A DNA stretch of 64,000 nucleotides from Limnohabitans sp. INBF002 (GTDB taxonomy: Bacteria > Pseudomonadota > Gammaproteobacteria > Burkholderiales > Burkholderiaceae_C), in assembly GCF_027924905.1 (NCBI RefSeq), contig NZ_AP027055.1:2356001-2420000 (forward strand), read 5' to 3'. Shown here in pieces: positions 17,871-27,667 of this stretch. How positions within the stretch are numbered: position 1 is the first letter of the stretch; the number at the start of each line of letters is the position of its first letter. The notes beneath the pieces are model-generated. The model did no database searches, was not told where the DNA came from, and worked only from the letters and a program-made list of their open reading frames with translations. Made by a program: the position numbers and the translations under genes.

Positions 17871-18527
17871 TCAAGCCACGCGCTTGGCTTTGGACAAATC
17901 CACACCAAGCTGCTTGAGCTTGCGATACAAATGCGTGCGCTCTAAACCTGTTTTGTCTGCCACACGGGTCATCGAGCCGCTCTCTTGCGTGAGGTGGTAT
18001 TCAAAGTAAGCACGCTCAAACGTATCGCGTGCTTCACGCAAAGGCTGCTCTAAATCAAAGCTCTGATGCGTTGGCGGCAGCACCACCGGTTGCGGCGTCA
18101 CGAATACGCCTGACGCGTCTTTGTTTGAGTTCAACCCAACTTTCGCAGGCGCCGAAGCCAACGGTTTGCGCGCCAATCCCTGCTCAACAGCTTTGAGCAG
18201 CTTTTGCATGGTGATGGGTTTTTCAAGGAACGCTTGCGCACCAATGCGGGTTGCTTCGACGGCGGTATCGATGGTGGCGTGGCCACTCATCATGATGACT
18301 GGCATGTTCAACAAACCCGCGCCCGCCCATTCTTTGAGCAGCGTCACACCGTCGGTGTCAGGCATCCAAATGTCAAGCAAGACCAAATCTGGGCGCGAGG
18401 CTTGTCGAGCCATGCGCGCTTGTGCGGCGTTTTCTGCAACTTCAACCGCATGACCTTCGTCATTGAGGATCTCAAACAAGAGGTCCCGAATGCCTAACTC
18501 GTCATCCACCACCAGAATGTTTGCCAT
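17871..18527 (-). CDS. Response regulator, NtrX-like but without the AAA+ domain
   Basis: The 218-residue protein has an N-terminal receiver domain (VVDDELGIRDLL; phospho-acceptor Asp in LVLLDIWMPDTDG; Lys in FLEKPITM) and a C-terminal Fis-type helix-turn-helix (SMTRVADKTGLERTHLYRKLKQLGVD). NtrX proteins normally have a central sigma-54-interacting AAA+ domain of ~240 residues; here only a ~45-residue proline-rich linker joins the two parts. It therefore cannot remodel sigma-54 holoenzyme and probably works as a plain DNA-binding regulator. It follows its kinase gene by 21 bp. Confidence 0.88.
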   Translation of the reverse strand: MANILVVDDELGIRDLLFEILNDEGHAVEVAENAAQARMARQASRPDLVLLDIWMPDTDGVTLLKEWAGAGLLNMPVIMMSGHATIDTAVEATRIGAQAFLEKPITMQKLLKAVEQGLARKPLASAPAKVGLNSNKDASGVFVTPQPVVLPPTHQSFDLEQPLREARDTFERAYFEYHLTQESGSMTRVADKTGLERTHLYRKLKQLGVDLSKAKRVA

Positions 18528-18548
18528 GTCTAAATTTGTCTCGCTGAA

Positions 18549-20828
18549 TTAAATGAGTTGGGTTTGTTGCGATTCTGCAACTTGGAATGATAACGACACT
18601 TGCGCACCAATCACCCGCCCCTGTAATCCACGATTTTTGAGGTCAATTCGCGCCGAATGCTCATCCGCAATTTTCTTCACCACCGCCAAGCCGAGACCCG
18701 TGCCACGAGACTTGGTGGTGACATAGGGCTCAAACGCACGGTTCAAGATTTTGGGTGGAAAGCCAGGCCCGTTGTCTCGCACCACCAAACGCACGCGCCC
18801 CGAACTAGGCACCCATTGCGTGGCAATGGACACCATGGGGTGGGCTTGGCCCTCTGTCGCATCTTGTGCGTTCTGCAACAGGTTGTGCACCACTTGGCGT
18901 AACTGCTGAGCATCCCCTTGAATGATGGGACAAGTGGGGTCTAGCTGGGCGTGTACGGGAACAGAAGCATTTTCTGTCCCGTAGAGCTGCATCACGTCTT
19001 GCACCAGGGCGTTGAGGTCGAGTGGTTTGAGTTCAGCCACTGGCAAACGGGCGTAGTCACGGAACTCGTTCACCAAACGCTTCATGGCGTCCACTTGGTC
19101 CACGATGGTCTTCACCGACTTGTTCAAAATGAGTTGTTCGGGCTCTTGCAACTTGCCCGTGAGTTTCATTTCCAAGCGTTCTGCCGACAACTGAATGGGG
19201 GTGAGTGGATTTTTAATTTCATGCGCCAATCGACGCGCCACCTCGCCCCACGCTTGCGCGCGCTGGGCCGACACAATTTCAGAAATATCGTCAAACACCA
19301 GCAAGCGTCCGTTGTTGGGCAGCACGGCACCACGCGCGAGCAGAGTGATGTGCTGGTGCATATCGTCCGTTAATTGCACGGCAGGGCTGATGGCTGTGGC
19401 ATGCAGCTCAAAAGACTGCTGCCAATGGTCTAGACCATGCTGGCTGCGTTCGCCCAAGAAGCCATCAAACTCCGATTGCACATGCTGCGCAAACTCGGCA
19501 AGTCCTTCAATGTCGCTGAGCGAGCGACCTTCCCAAGCGGCCAACGGCACGCGCAGGATACGCGTGGCGCCAGGGTTGGAAGATTTGATGAGTCCCTTGT
19601 CCGTCATCACAATGACGCCCGCCGTGAGGTTGTCAAGAATGGTTTGCAAGTTGGCGCGCGAGGTGTGCACCTGCAACATGCTTCGGTCCACTGCCGAGCG
19701 AGCATCGGCTAATTGCTGCGTCATCTGGGCGAATGAACGTGTCAAGCCGCCCAATTCATCGCGACCTTGAAGTGCAGGCTTTGGGCTCAAATCCCCCGCC
19801 GCCACATCGCGCACACCTTCGGCCAACATCAACAAAGGCCGCGCAAGTTGGTTCCCCAGCAGCACGGCCAACAACACCGCACCAAACACCGCCAAGAACA
19901 AGCTCAAGGTCAAAGTGCCGATGTACATGCTGCGCAAGCCTTCACGCCCAAGCGCACGCTCTTGGTATTCGCGATACGCCACTTCCACGGCCAAGGCGTT
20001 GCTGACCAAAGTTGGCGGCAAGACTTTGGTCACTTGTAAAACACGCGGTTCAATCAGCAAGCCTAAACCGGATGGGGCCACCAACACCAACGCACGAATA
20101 CGCGCTTTGGCCGTACCCAGAGAATCCGCCTCGTCCAAACCGTCAACGGCCGTGACCACACTTTGTGTTTTAACCAAGCGAAGTTGTGCAGGGCTGGGCC
20201 GCTCAGGGTTGATTTTGTAACGTGAATCGCCGGCACTGGCCAAGGCTTGGCCAGAGGTGTTCCACAGAATCACGTCATCGGCGCCCAGCTGGTCTTTCAT
20301 GCGATCCAACGCCACGCCCACAGAGGCGTCTGGCAAGTCGTTGATTTGCACGCTTGCCGAACGTGTTTTTTGGCCCAAGTCATTCGCCAAAGTGTCGAGT
20401 GTGGTGCGGCCCAAGCTCAGGCCTGCGTCTAGCGCCCCCTCGACCTTCACATCAAACCAACTCTCAATGGAGCGCGAAACGAATTGGTATGACACGCTGT
20501 AAATCAGCAAGCCAGGGACAAAGCCCACCAGCGCAAAGGTCGCCGCGATTTTGAGCAACAAGCGGCTGCCAAATTTGCCTTGACGCAGGCGCAACAACAA
20601 GCGAACGGACAGCCAGGCAATCACGCCCATCAACAAGGTGGCGACCACCACATTCAAGCCAAAGAGTTGGCGGTAGTTGCGTTCGTACAGCTCTCGGTTG
20701 TCCGTGGCTTGCGTCAACAAGAACAACAACACCAAGCCCAGACCCAACACCACCGTGGCGCTGATGACCAGCAACCATCTCAACTGAAAGCGTGAAAGGC
20801 GCACCCGCTTTTCAGCCAACTCAATCAT
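18549..20828 (-). CDS. NtrY-like membrane sensor histidine kinase
   Basis: This is a 759-residue kinase. Residues ~15-110 hold three N-terminal membrane segments; a large sensory region and a further segment (near SLFLAVFGAVLLAVLLG) follow, then HAMP (LLMLAEGVRDVAAGDLSPKP) and PAS (LQTILDNLTAGVIVM). The kinase core has H-box RLAHEIKNPLTPIQLSAERL, N-box HNLLQNAQDAT, G1 DNGPGFP and G2 GTGLGLAVV. NtrY-type kinases respond to nitrogen or redox state and phosphorylate the NtrX-like partner encoded next. It overlaps the DUF4390 gene by 4 bp. Confidence 0.92.
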   Translation of the reverse strand: MIELAEKRVRLSRFQLRWLLVISATVVLGLGLVLLFLLTQATDNRELYERNYRQLFGLNVVVATLLMGVIAWLSVRLLLRLRQGKFGSRLLLKIAATFALVGFVPGLLIYSVSYQFVSRSIESWFDVKVEGALDAGLSLGRTTLDTLANDLGQKTRSASVQINDLPDASVGVALDRMKDQLGADDVILWNTSGQALASAGDSRYKINPERPSPAQLRLVKTQSVVTAVDGLDEADSLGTAKARIRALVLVAPSGLGLLIEPRVLQVTKVLPPTLVSNALAVEVAYREYQERALGREGLRSMYIGTLTLSLFLAVFGAVLLAVLLGNQLARPLLMLAEGVRDVAAGDLSPKPALQGRDELGGLTRSFAQMTQQLADARSAVDRSMLQVHTSRANLQTILDNLTAGVIVMTDKGLIKSSNPGATRILRVPLAAWEGRSLSDIEGLAEFAQHVQSEFDGFLGERSQHGLDHWQQSFELHATAISPAVQLTDDMHQHITLLARGAVLPNNGRLLVFDDISEIVSAQRAQAWGEVARRLAHEIKNPLTPIQLSAERLEMKLTGKLQEPEQLILNKSVKTIVDQVDAMKRLVNEFRDYARLPVAELKPLDLNALVQDVMQLYGTENASVPVHAQLDPTCPIIQGDAQQLRQVVHNLLQNAQDATEGQAHPMVSIATQWVPSSGRVRLVVRDNGPGFPPKILNRAFEPYVTTKSRGTGLGLAVVKKIADEHSARIDLKNRGLQGRVIGAQVSLSFQVAESQQTQLI

Positions 20829-21487
20829 GGCGCCAACTCCAGGCGTTGTGTTTTGCTAAAGCCAATGTTCCAGTCACTCTGGCCTGCTGCGCCAATTTGC
20901 AGAGGTCGGGGCAGTTGCTTGAGGTCGAGTTTGAAATTGATGCTGATGGTTTGCTTGGCATCCGAGGCGACATCGGTTGCATTCGCAATGCGCCACTGAA
21001 TGATGCGACGCACGGCGCTCATGGCCTCTTCTGCGGTGTCATAACTTTGGCCCAGGCTCACGCCTAAGCCACTCTGGTTGAACGCTTGCGGGGAAATATT
21101 GACGCGCCAACGGCGTGTGAGTGGCTGGTAGAACAAGCGCACATGACGCTCCGCACGTGCCACACGTTGGTTGTAAAAGTACCAGCGCTCTTGGTTGATC
21201 TCGACTTCCGTCACAAAGTAAAGCGTGATGCCTTTGAGCAAGGCATCTTCTAGGGCTGGCGGCAAATCAAAACGCCATTGACCAGACATATAAAGCCCCG
21301 CTTCTTGGCGCTCTAGCTGAAGCCCCTGCAAATCGACAGGTGTATCCGCTTGTGCCACACCAGCGAAGGCCAAGCAACACACGGCCAACACAGCGGCGCA
21401 CAGCGACCGCACGCGCTTGACGCCACCTGAGAAAGGCAGATCAAGGCGTAGGAAGTTTTTCCAGCAGTGCGTAATAAAAGCCGTCAT
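20825..21487 (-). CDS. DUF4390 domain-containing protein
   Basis: The protein is exported: a hydrophobic segment RSLCAAVLAVCCLAFAGVAQA is followed by a domain rich in W/Y and basic residues (SGQWRFDLPPALEDAL, ERWYFYNQRVARAERHVRLF, RRWRVNISPQAF), typical of DUF4390 proteins between rsmB and ntrY in betaproteobacteria. Function is unknown. The start is uncertain: ATG 21487 has AGGTGA just upstream and overlaps rsmB by 47 bp, whereas GTG 21412 would give a textbook signal peptide without overlap. The longer ORF from 21529 is less likely. Confidence 0.8.
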   Translation of the reverse strand: MTAFITHCWKNFLRLDLPFSGGVKRVRSLCAAVLAVCCLAFAGVAQADTPVDLQGLQLERQEAGLYMSGQWRFDLPPALEDALLKGITLYFVTEVEINQERWYFYNQRVARAERHVRLFYQPLTRRWRVNISPQAFNQSGLGVSLGQSYDTAEEAMSAVRRIIQWRIANATDVASDAKQTISINFKLDLKQLPRPLQIGAAGQSDWNIGFSKTQRLELAP

Positions 21488-22781
21488 GGTCACCTGGTAG
21501 ATTGTCGGTGAGCAAGGCCGTCGTTGCATGGGTTTGAGGCCTTAAATGGCCCAGAGACGGCAGTAAACGGGCATTGGTGTTGTGTTCAACAAACGTTTTG
21601 GCCTGGTTCTCGCCCTCGGCTCTGAAAACCGAGCATGTGCAATACAGCAAACGACCGCCGGGCTTGACCAAGGGCCAAAGCTGCTTGAGTAAGTTTTTCT
21701 GAATCGCCGCGAGTTTGTCGATGTCCGCCTCTCGACGCAACCAACGCACATCGGGGTGACGCCGCACAATGCCAGAGGCTGTACAGGGTGCATCCAAAAG
21801 AATCGCATCAAACAGCTGACCATCCCACCAAGTTTTGGTCAACGCGGCATCTGCCGCAATGACTTTGGCGCTACGCCCAATGCGTTGCATGTTTTGCGCG
21901 ATGCGCTCACAACGCTGTGGGTCAATGTCCAAAGCGATGACCTCGGACTGGTCGTTCAACATTTCCAGCAAATGTGCTGTTTTGCCGCCAGGTGCCGCAC
22001 ACGCATCCAAGATGCGCAGCGGTTGATGCGCAGGAGCCAAACCATTCAACAAAATTTGCGCGGCACATTGGGCCGCTGCATCTTGCACCGAACACAAGCC
22101 TTCGGCAAAACCAGGAATGTCACGCACGTTGTGCGCTTGCTCAAGCACCAAGCCTTGTTCGCCCACAGGATGCGACGGCAAACCATGGTTGGCCCAGTCC
22201 GTTTGCAAAGCTTCGCGACTGGTGCGCGCGGTGTTGACACGCCATGTCATGGGTGCCGCTTGGTTGTTGGCGCGCAAGATGTCTTGCCAATGGTCAGGGT
22301 GGTCTTTTTGCAGACGCTTGACCCACCACTCGGGGTGGTTCCATTGCGCATGCACATCGTTGTCTGTGGCACGCACAAGCGCATCGCGCTCACGCAAAAA
22401 ACGGCGCAAACACGCATTCAAAAAGTTAGCCTGCATTTGCAAGCTGCGGGTTTGCTTGGCAGCCTCAACAGCTTGGTTCACCAAGGTGTGCGGCTCATAG
22501 GGCGCGTTCTCTGGGTCCCACGCCAAGGCCAGTGCCGTGCACAACAGCGCATCGGGCAGCGGGGCGGGCGCACGCGAGGCCAACTGCGCACGCAGGGCTT
22601 GCGCACGGCCGAGTTGTCGCAGCGCTTGAAACAGCAAGGCTTGCACACCGGGACGCAGCGCCGATGGCACCGCGTCTAGCGCAGCCGTGCCAGAGACACC
22701 ACGACGCACTTGCGCCAAGGCTTGCGCAACAGCTTGCAGCTGTTGCCACAAGGGGATGGAGGTAGACGTGTGTTCGCTCAT
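21441..22781 (-). CDS. rsmB: 16S rRNA (cytosine(967)-C(5))-methyltransferase RsmB
   Basis: The 446-residue protein has an N-terminal NusB-like RNA-binding domain (about residues 1-140) and a Rossmann methyltransferase domain with the SAM motif LDACAAPGGKTAHLLE, the first conserved cysteine in LLDAPCTASGIVRRHPD and the second in LLYCTCSVFRAE. RsmB makes m5C967 in 16S rRNA. The ATG at 22781 overlaps the lemA stop as ATGA, so it is preferred over the upstream in-frame ATG at 22826. Confidence 0.93.
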   Translation of the reverse strand: MSEHTSTSIPLWQQLQAVAQALAQVRRGVSGTAALDAVPSALRPGVQALLFQALRQLGRAQALRAQLASRAPAPLPDALLCTALALAWDPENAPYEPHTLVNQAVEAAKQTRSLQMQANFLNACLRRFLRERDALVRATDNDVHAQWNHPEWWVKRLQKDHPDHWQDILRANNQAAPMTWRVNTARTSREALQTDWANHGLPSHPVGEQGLVLEQAHNVRDIPGFAEGLCSVQDAAAQCAAQILLNGLAPAHQPLRILDACAAPGGKTAHLLEMLNDQSEVIALDIDPQRCERIAQNMQRIGRSAKVIAADAALTKTWWDGQLFDAILLDAPCTASGIVRRHPDVRWLRREADIDKLAAIQKNLLKQLWPLVKPGGRLLYCTCSVFRAEGENQAKTFVEHNTNARLLPSLGHLRPQTHATTALLTDNLPGDHDGFYYALLEKLPTP

Positions 22782-23335
22782 CCCAAAATGCGTCCGGGTT
22801 TGAACTTGAACAAACGTGCCATCCAAGTGGCTGGGAACATATCAATCGCGTCGTTGTAATGGGCCACCGCTTGGTTGAAACGCTGCAAATCAGGTTGGAT
22901 CGAGATACCCAACTCCGTCCAGCGCTGCGTCAGCTCTGCGGGCACCGACACGTAATACACATCGGGATGCGTGAGGGCTTCCCACGCATCTTGTAAATCA
23001 CGGCTGGTCGCGACCAGCGCAATGGATGACGAAGGATCCAACGGATGCTCTTGCATGCGCGCCAAAGCCATGGCTGACAAATTGGCAGCCACCTGCAAGC
23101 GTGTCCAGTGACTGGCACCCAACTCGGGTGACACAGCGGTTTGCCAGCCCGAAGGCGAGGTCACCGCAGCCGTCGTGGCCTCTTGCACCAGCGCTTGGTA
23201 GCGCAGCATGAGCTCTTCGAGCACCGCAAACTGCTTGTTCACCGCCGTGCGCAAGCCCACCAAACGGCGGTAGGCGCCCACGCTCCAAAACACCATCACG
23301 GCTACAAACAGCCAAAACCACCACGCATCAAGCAT
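22778..23335 (-). CDS. LemA family protein
   Basis: The 185-residue protein has one N-terminal membrane helix (AWWFWLFVAVMVFWSVG) followed by the LemA helical region (YRRLVGLRTAVNKQFAVLEE, then RWTELGISIQPDLQRFNQAVAHYNDAIDMFPATWMARLFKFKP). LemA proteins usually keep an N-out helix and a coiled cytoplasmic or periplasmic bundle; their role is unclear. The start at 23335 has AAGGGG 6 nt upstream; the ORF extends to 23371 without a good ribosome site. It heads the lemA-rsmB-DUF4390-ntrY-ntrX unit. Confidence 0.85.
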   Translation of the reverse strand: MLDAWWFWLFVAVMVFWSVGAYRRLVGLRTAVNKQFAVLEELMLRYQALVQEATTAAVTSPSGWQTAVSPELGASHWTRLQVAANLSAMALARMQEHPLDPSSSIALVATSRDLQDAWEALTHPDVYYVSVPAELTQRWTELGISIQPDLQRFNQAVAHYNDAIDMFPATWMARLFKFKPGRILG

Positions 23336-23373
23336 GTTGAACCCCTTGTGTCTTCCAACCTCTTGTCCCATAA

Positions 23374-23401
23374 CAACAAAGGCCCTTTCGGGCCTTTGTT
23401 G
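23374..23401 (-). terminator. Terminator after rpoC
   Basis: A perfect 12-bp stem (CAACAAAGGCCC and GGGCCTTTGTTG) with a TTTC loop lies 12 bp past the rpoC stop. It is symmetric and the flanks are only mildly T-rich. It separates the rpoBC transcript from the lemA unit on the same strand. Confidence 0.75.
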
Positions 23402-23412
23402 AGAGGGTCGCT

Positions 23413-26400
23413 TTACGCTTCTTCGCCAGCGCCGTGATCGACTTGAGTTTCTTCTTCCGAAGAGTCTCCAGCCAACTCAGCCGCTTCGGCTTCAGCAATG
23501 GCGCGGCGCTCGGCGTCGTCCATCGCGTCTTTGACCTTGCGGGCTTTGTGATAAGCCATGCCGGTACCTGCAGGAATCAGGCGGCCGACGATGACGTTTT
23601 CTTTCAAGCCGCGCAATTCGTCGCGCTTGCCCATGATGGCAGCTTCGGTCAACACACGTGTGGTTTCTTGGAAAGAAGCCGCAGAGATGAACGAGTCGGT
23701 CGACAAGGACGCTTTGGTGATACCCAACAACAAGTTGGTGAAAGTCGCGGGGACTTTGCCATCACGTTGCAGCGCTTCGTTGGTGTTGAGGATCTCAGAA
23801 CGCTCAACTTGTTCGCCAGCGATGTAGTTGGAATCACCCACGCTTTCGACCACAACGCGACGCAACATTTGACGCACGATCACTTCAATGTGCTTGTCGT
23901 TGATCTTCACGCCTTGCAAGCGGTAAACGTCTTGCACTTCGTCGACGATGTAGCGAGCCAACTCTTCCATGCCGAGCAAACGCAAGATGTCTTGTGGGTC
24001 GGCTGGGCCGTCCACAACGCTCTCGCCTTTGTTGACCACTTGGCCTTCGTGGACCAAGATGTTCTTCTCTTTAGGAATGAGTTCGTCCCACACTTTGCCT
24101 TCTGGATCCGTGATCTGCAAACGAACCTTGCCTTTGGTTTCCTTACCAAACGACACAGTACCGGTCATCTCGGCCAACATACCCTTGTCTTTGGGTGAGC
24201 GAGCTTCGAACAGTTCGGCCACACGTGGCAAACCGCCGGTAATGTCGCGGGTCTTTTGACCTTCAACAGGGATACGTGCCAAGACTTCGCCTGGGCCCAC
24301 ATCTTGACCGTCGCGCACTTGAATCAGCGCGCCGATTTGGAAACCAATCGTCACCGCGTGGTCTGTGCCAGGGATCTTCACTTCTTTGCCAGACGCATCG
24401 ATCAGCTTGACCTGTGGACGAACCACTTTGGTTGAGCCGCGACGTTTCGGGTCAATCACCACCAAGGTAGACAAGCCGGTGACTTCGTCCACTTGTTTGG
24501 CAACGGTGAGGCCTTCTTCGACGTTTTCGAATTGCACCTTACCGGCGAATTCAGTGATGATGGGGCGCGTCAATGGATCCCAGTTGGCCAAGATCACACC
24601 AGCCTTGAGGGTCTGGTCGGGCTTGACCGACAGAATCGCACCGTACGGCACTTTGTGACGCTCACGCTCACGGCCATGTTCGTCGTGGATGATGATTTCG
24701 CCTGAGCGAGAAATCACCACCAACTCGCCCTTGGTGTTGGACACATAGCGCATGGTGGAGTTGAAACCAATCACACCATTCGACTTGGCTTCCACGCTGG
24801 AAGCCACGGCGGCACGAGACGCTGCACCACCGATGTGGAACGTACGCATGGTCAGCTGTGTACCGGGTTCACCGATGGACTGCGCAGCGATCACGCCGAC
24901 AGCTTCACCGTTGTTGACCAAGCCACCGCGACCCAAGTCACGGCCGTAACACATGGCGCACAAGCCGAAGCGTGTTTCGCAATTCAATGCAGTGCGCACT
25001 TTGACTTCGTCGACGCCAGCGGCTTCGATTTCGTCAATGATGTCTTCGTCCAGCATGACGCCGGCCTTGACCAACACCGCACGTGTTTCTGGGTTCAACA
25101 CATCTTCAACCGCAGTGCGGCCCAAGATACGGTCGCGCAATGATTCAATCACTTCACCACCTTCAACGATGGCGCGCATGAGTTGACCGTTGGTCGTACC
25201 GCAATCGTGTTCAGTGACCACCAAGTCTTGGGTCACGTCAACCAAACGACGTGTCAAGTAACCTGAGTTCGCTGTCTTCAACGCCGTGTCGGCCAGACCT
25301 TTACGTGCACCGTGGGTGGAAATAAAGTACTGCAACACGTTCAGACCTTCACGGAAGTTCGCCGTGATGGGTGTCTCAATGATGGAGCCGTCAGGCTTGG
25401 CCATCAGACCACGCATACCAGCCAACTGACGGATCTGAGCGGCAGAACCGCGAGCGCCAGAGTCGGCCATCATGTAGATGGAGTTGAACGATTCTTGTTC
25501 GACTTCTTTGCCGTGGCGGTCGATGGTCTTCTCTTTGCGGAGTTGGTCCATCATCACCTTTGACACAGCGTCGCCAGCCTTACCCCAGATGTCCACCACC
25601 TTGTTGTAACGCTCGCCAGAAGTCACCAAACCGGACACGTATTGCTGTTCGATGTCTTTGACTTCTTTTTCAGACGCGCTGATGATGGCGCCTTTTTCTG
25701 GCGGCACCAACATGTCGTCAATCGCGATGGAGATGCCAGCGCGAGTCGCCAAACGGAAACCGTTTTGCAACAGTTTGTCGGCGAACACGACGGTCTCTTT
25801 CAAACCGCACTTGCGGAATGACACGTTGATGAGCTTAGAAATTTCTTTCTTCTTCAACGACTTGTTGATGTTCGAGAAGGGCAAGCCCTTGGGCAAGATT
25901 TCCGACAACAAAGCGCGGCCCACGGTGGTGTCAACCAAGCTGGTGCTCGGCAAGAACTCACCGGTTTCTTTGTCCTTGGTCCACTCGGTCAAACGCACGG
26001 CCACTTTGGCGGTCAATTCGACCACGCCAGCGTCCAACGCACGTTGCACTTCGGTCAAGTTGGCAAACACCAAGCCTTCGCCCTTGCCGTTGATACGGTC
26101 GCGGGTGGCGTAGTACAAGCCCAACACAACGTCTTGTGAAGGAACGATAGAGGGTTCGCCGTTGGCAGGGAACAAGATGTTGTTCGAAGCCAGCATCAAG
26201 GTACGGGCTTCCATCTGTGCTTCCACAGACAAAGGCACGTGAACGGCCATTTGGTCACCGTCGAAGTCGGCGTTGAACGCTGAACAGACGAGTGGGTGCA
26301 ACTGAATGGCTTTACCTTCGATCAAGATAGGTTCGAACGCTTGGATACCCAAGCGGTGCAGCGTAGGCGCACGGTTCAACATCACGGGGTGCTCTTTGAT

Positions 26401-27639
26401 CACCTCTTCCAAGATGTCCCACACCACGGCTGAGCCGGATTCGACTTCTTTCTTCGCGGCCTTGATCGTGGTCGCGATGCCCATGGCTTCGAGACGCGAG
26501 AAGATGAAAGGCTTGAACAACTCGAGTGCCATCAACTTGGGCAAACCGCACTGGTGCAGTTTCAAAGTTGGGCCCACGGTAATCACGGAACGACCTGAAT
26601 AGTCGACGCGCTTACCCAACAAGTTTTGACGGAAACGACCGCTCTTACCTTTGATCATGTCAGCCAAAGACTTCAAGGCGCGCTTGTTAGCGCCTGTCAT
26701 GGCCTTGCCGCGACGGCCGTTGTCCAGCAAGCTGTCCACGGCTTCTTGCAACATACGCTTTTCGTTGCGTGCAATGATTTCAGGCGCCTTGAGTTCGAGC
26801 AAACGACGCAGGCGGCTGTTACGGTTGATCACGCGACGGTACAAGTCGTTCAAATCGGAGGTCGCAAAACGACCGCCGTCCAACGGCACCAAAGGACGCA
26901 AATCAGGTGGCAACACGGGCAAGACAGTCAACACCATCCACTCGGGCTTGATGCCTGACTTCTTGAACGCCTCCATCAATTTCAAACGCTTGGCGTTTTT
27001 CTTGATCTTGATTTCAGAGCCGGTCAAGTCGTTGCGCAGCTTTTCGATTTCAACATCGAGGTCGAGACCTTCGAGCAAATCTTTGATGCCTTCAGCGCCC
27101 ATCTTGGCGATGAATTCGTCACCGTACTCCACCACTTTGGCTTCGTAGTCGTCTTCCGACATGATGGCGAACTTCTTCAAAGGTGTCATGCCGGGATCGG
27201 TCACCACATATGCTTCAAAGTACAACACGCGCTCGATGTCACGCAGGGTCATGTCGAGCACGAGGCCCAAACGTGATGGCAATGACTTCAAGAACCAGAT
27301 GTGGGCGCAAGGTGCAGCCAGGTCAATGTGACCCATGCGCTCGCGACGCACTTTGGTTTGTGTGACTTCAACGCCGCACTTCTCGCAAATCACGCCGCGG
27401 TGCTTGAGGCGTTTGTATTTGCCGCACAAGCATTCGTAGTCTTTGATAGGGCCAAAGATCTTGGCGCAAAACAGACCATCGCGCTCAGGCTTGAAGGTAC
27501 GGTAGTTGATGGTTTCTGGCTTTTTCACTTCGCCGAAAGACCATGAACGGATCTTCTCGGGAGAAGCCATGCCAATTTTGATGGCATCGAAATGCTCATC
27601 GGGCGTGAACTGCTTGAACAGGTCGAGTAATGATTTCAT
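23413..27639 (-). CDS. rpoC: DNA-directed RNA polymerase subunit beta'
   Basis: This 1408-residue subunit has the N-terminal zinc ribbon ([20 protein letters not shown], near residue 70), the active-site Mg2+ loop NADFDGDQM, the bridge-helix/trigger-loop region ([15 protein letters not shown], then [10 protein letters not shown]) and the second zinc site ([13 protein letters not shown]). Length matches betaproteobacterial beta'. It starts with ATG after AAGGA, 28 bp downstream of rpoB. Confidence 0.98.
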   Translation of the reverse strand: MKSLLDLFKQFTPDEHFDAIKIGMASPEKIRSWSFGEVKKPETINYRTFKPERDGLFCAKIFGPIKDYECLCGKYKRLKHRGVICEKCGVEVTQTKVRRERMGHIDLAAPCAHIWFLKSLPSRLGLVLDMTLRDIERVLYFEAYVVTDPGMTPLKKFAIMSEDDYEAKVVEYGDEFIAKMGAEGIKDLLEGLDLDVEIEKLRNDLTGSEIKIKKNAKRLKLMEAFKKSGIKPEWMVLTVLPVLPPDLRPLVPLDGGRFATSDLNDLYRRVINRNSRLRRLLELKAPEIIARNEKRMLQEAVDSLLDNGRRGKAMTGANKRALKSLADMIKGKSGRFRQNLLGKRVDYSGRSVITVGPTLKLHQCGLPKLMALELFKPFIFSRLEAMGIATTIKAAKKEVESGSAVVWDILEEVIKEHPVMLNRAPTLHRLGIQAFEPILIEGKAIQLHPLVCSAFNADFDGDQMAVHVPLSVEAQMEARTLMLASNNILFPANGEPSIVPSQDVVLGLYYATRDRINGKGEGLVFANLTEVQRALDAGVVELTAKVAVRLTEWTKDKETGEFLPSTSLVDTTVGRALLSEILPKGLPFSNINKSLKKKEISKLINVSFRKCGLKETVVFADKLLQNGFRLATRAGISIAIDDMLVPPEKGAIISASEKEVKDIEQQYVSGLVTSGERYNKVVDIWGKAGDAVSKVMMDQLRKEKTIDRHGKEVEQESFNSIYMMADSGARGSAAQIRQLAGMRGLMAKPDGSIIETPITANFREGLNVLQYFISTHGARKGLADTALKTANSGYLTRRLVDVTQDLVVTEHDCGTTNGQLMRAIVEGGEVIESLRDRILGRTAVEDVLNPETRAVLVKAGVMLDEDIIDEIEAAGVDEVKVRTALNCETRFGLCAMCYGRDLGRGGLVNNGEAVGVIAAQSIGEPGTQLTMRTFHIGGAASRAAVASSVEAKSNGVIGFNSTMRYVSNTKGELVVISRSGEIIIHDEHGRERERHKVPYGAILSVKPDQTLKAGVILANWDPLTRPIITEFAGKVQFENVEEGLTVAKQVDEVTGLSTLVVIDPKRRGSTKVVRPQVKLIDASGKEVKIPGTDHAVTIGFQIGALIQVRDGQDVGPGEVLARIPVEGQKTRDITGGLPRVAELFEARSPKDKGMLAEMTGTVSFGKETKGKVRLQITDPEGKVWDELIPKEKNILVHEGQVVNKGESVVDGPADPQDILRLLGMEELARYIVDEVQDVYRLQGVKINDKHIEVIVRQMLRRVVVESVGDSNYIAGEQVERSEILNTNEALQRDGKVPATFTNLLLGITKASLSTDSFISAASFQETTRVLTEAAIMGKRDELRGLKENVIVGRLIPAGTGMAYHKARKVKDAMDDAERRAIAEAEAAELAGDSSEEETQVDHGAGEEA

Positions 27640-27667
27640 GTTTTAAATCCTTATGTCGTCAAACCGC

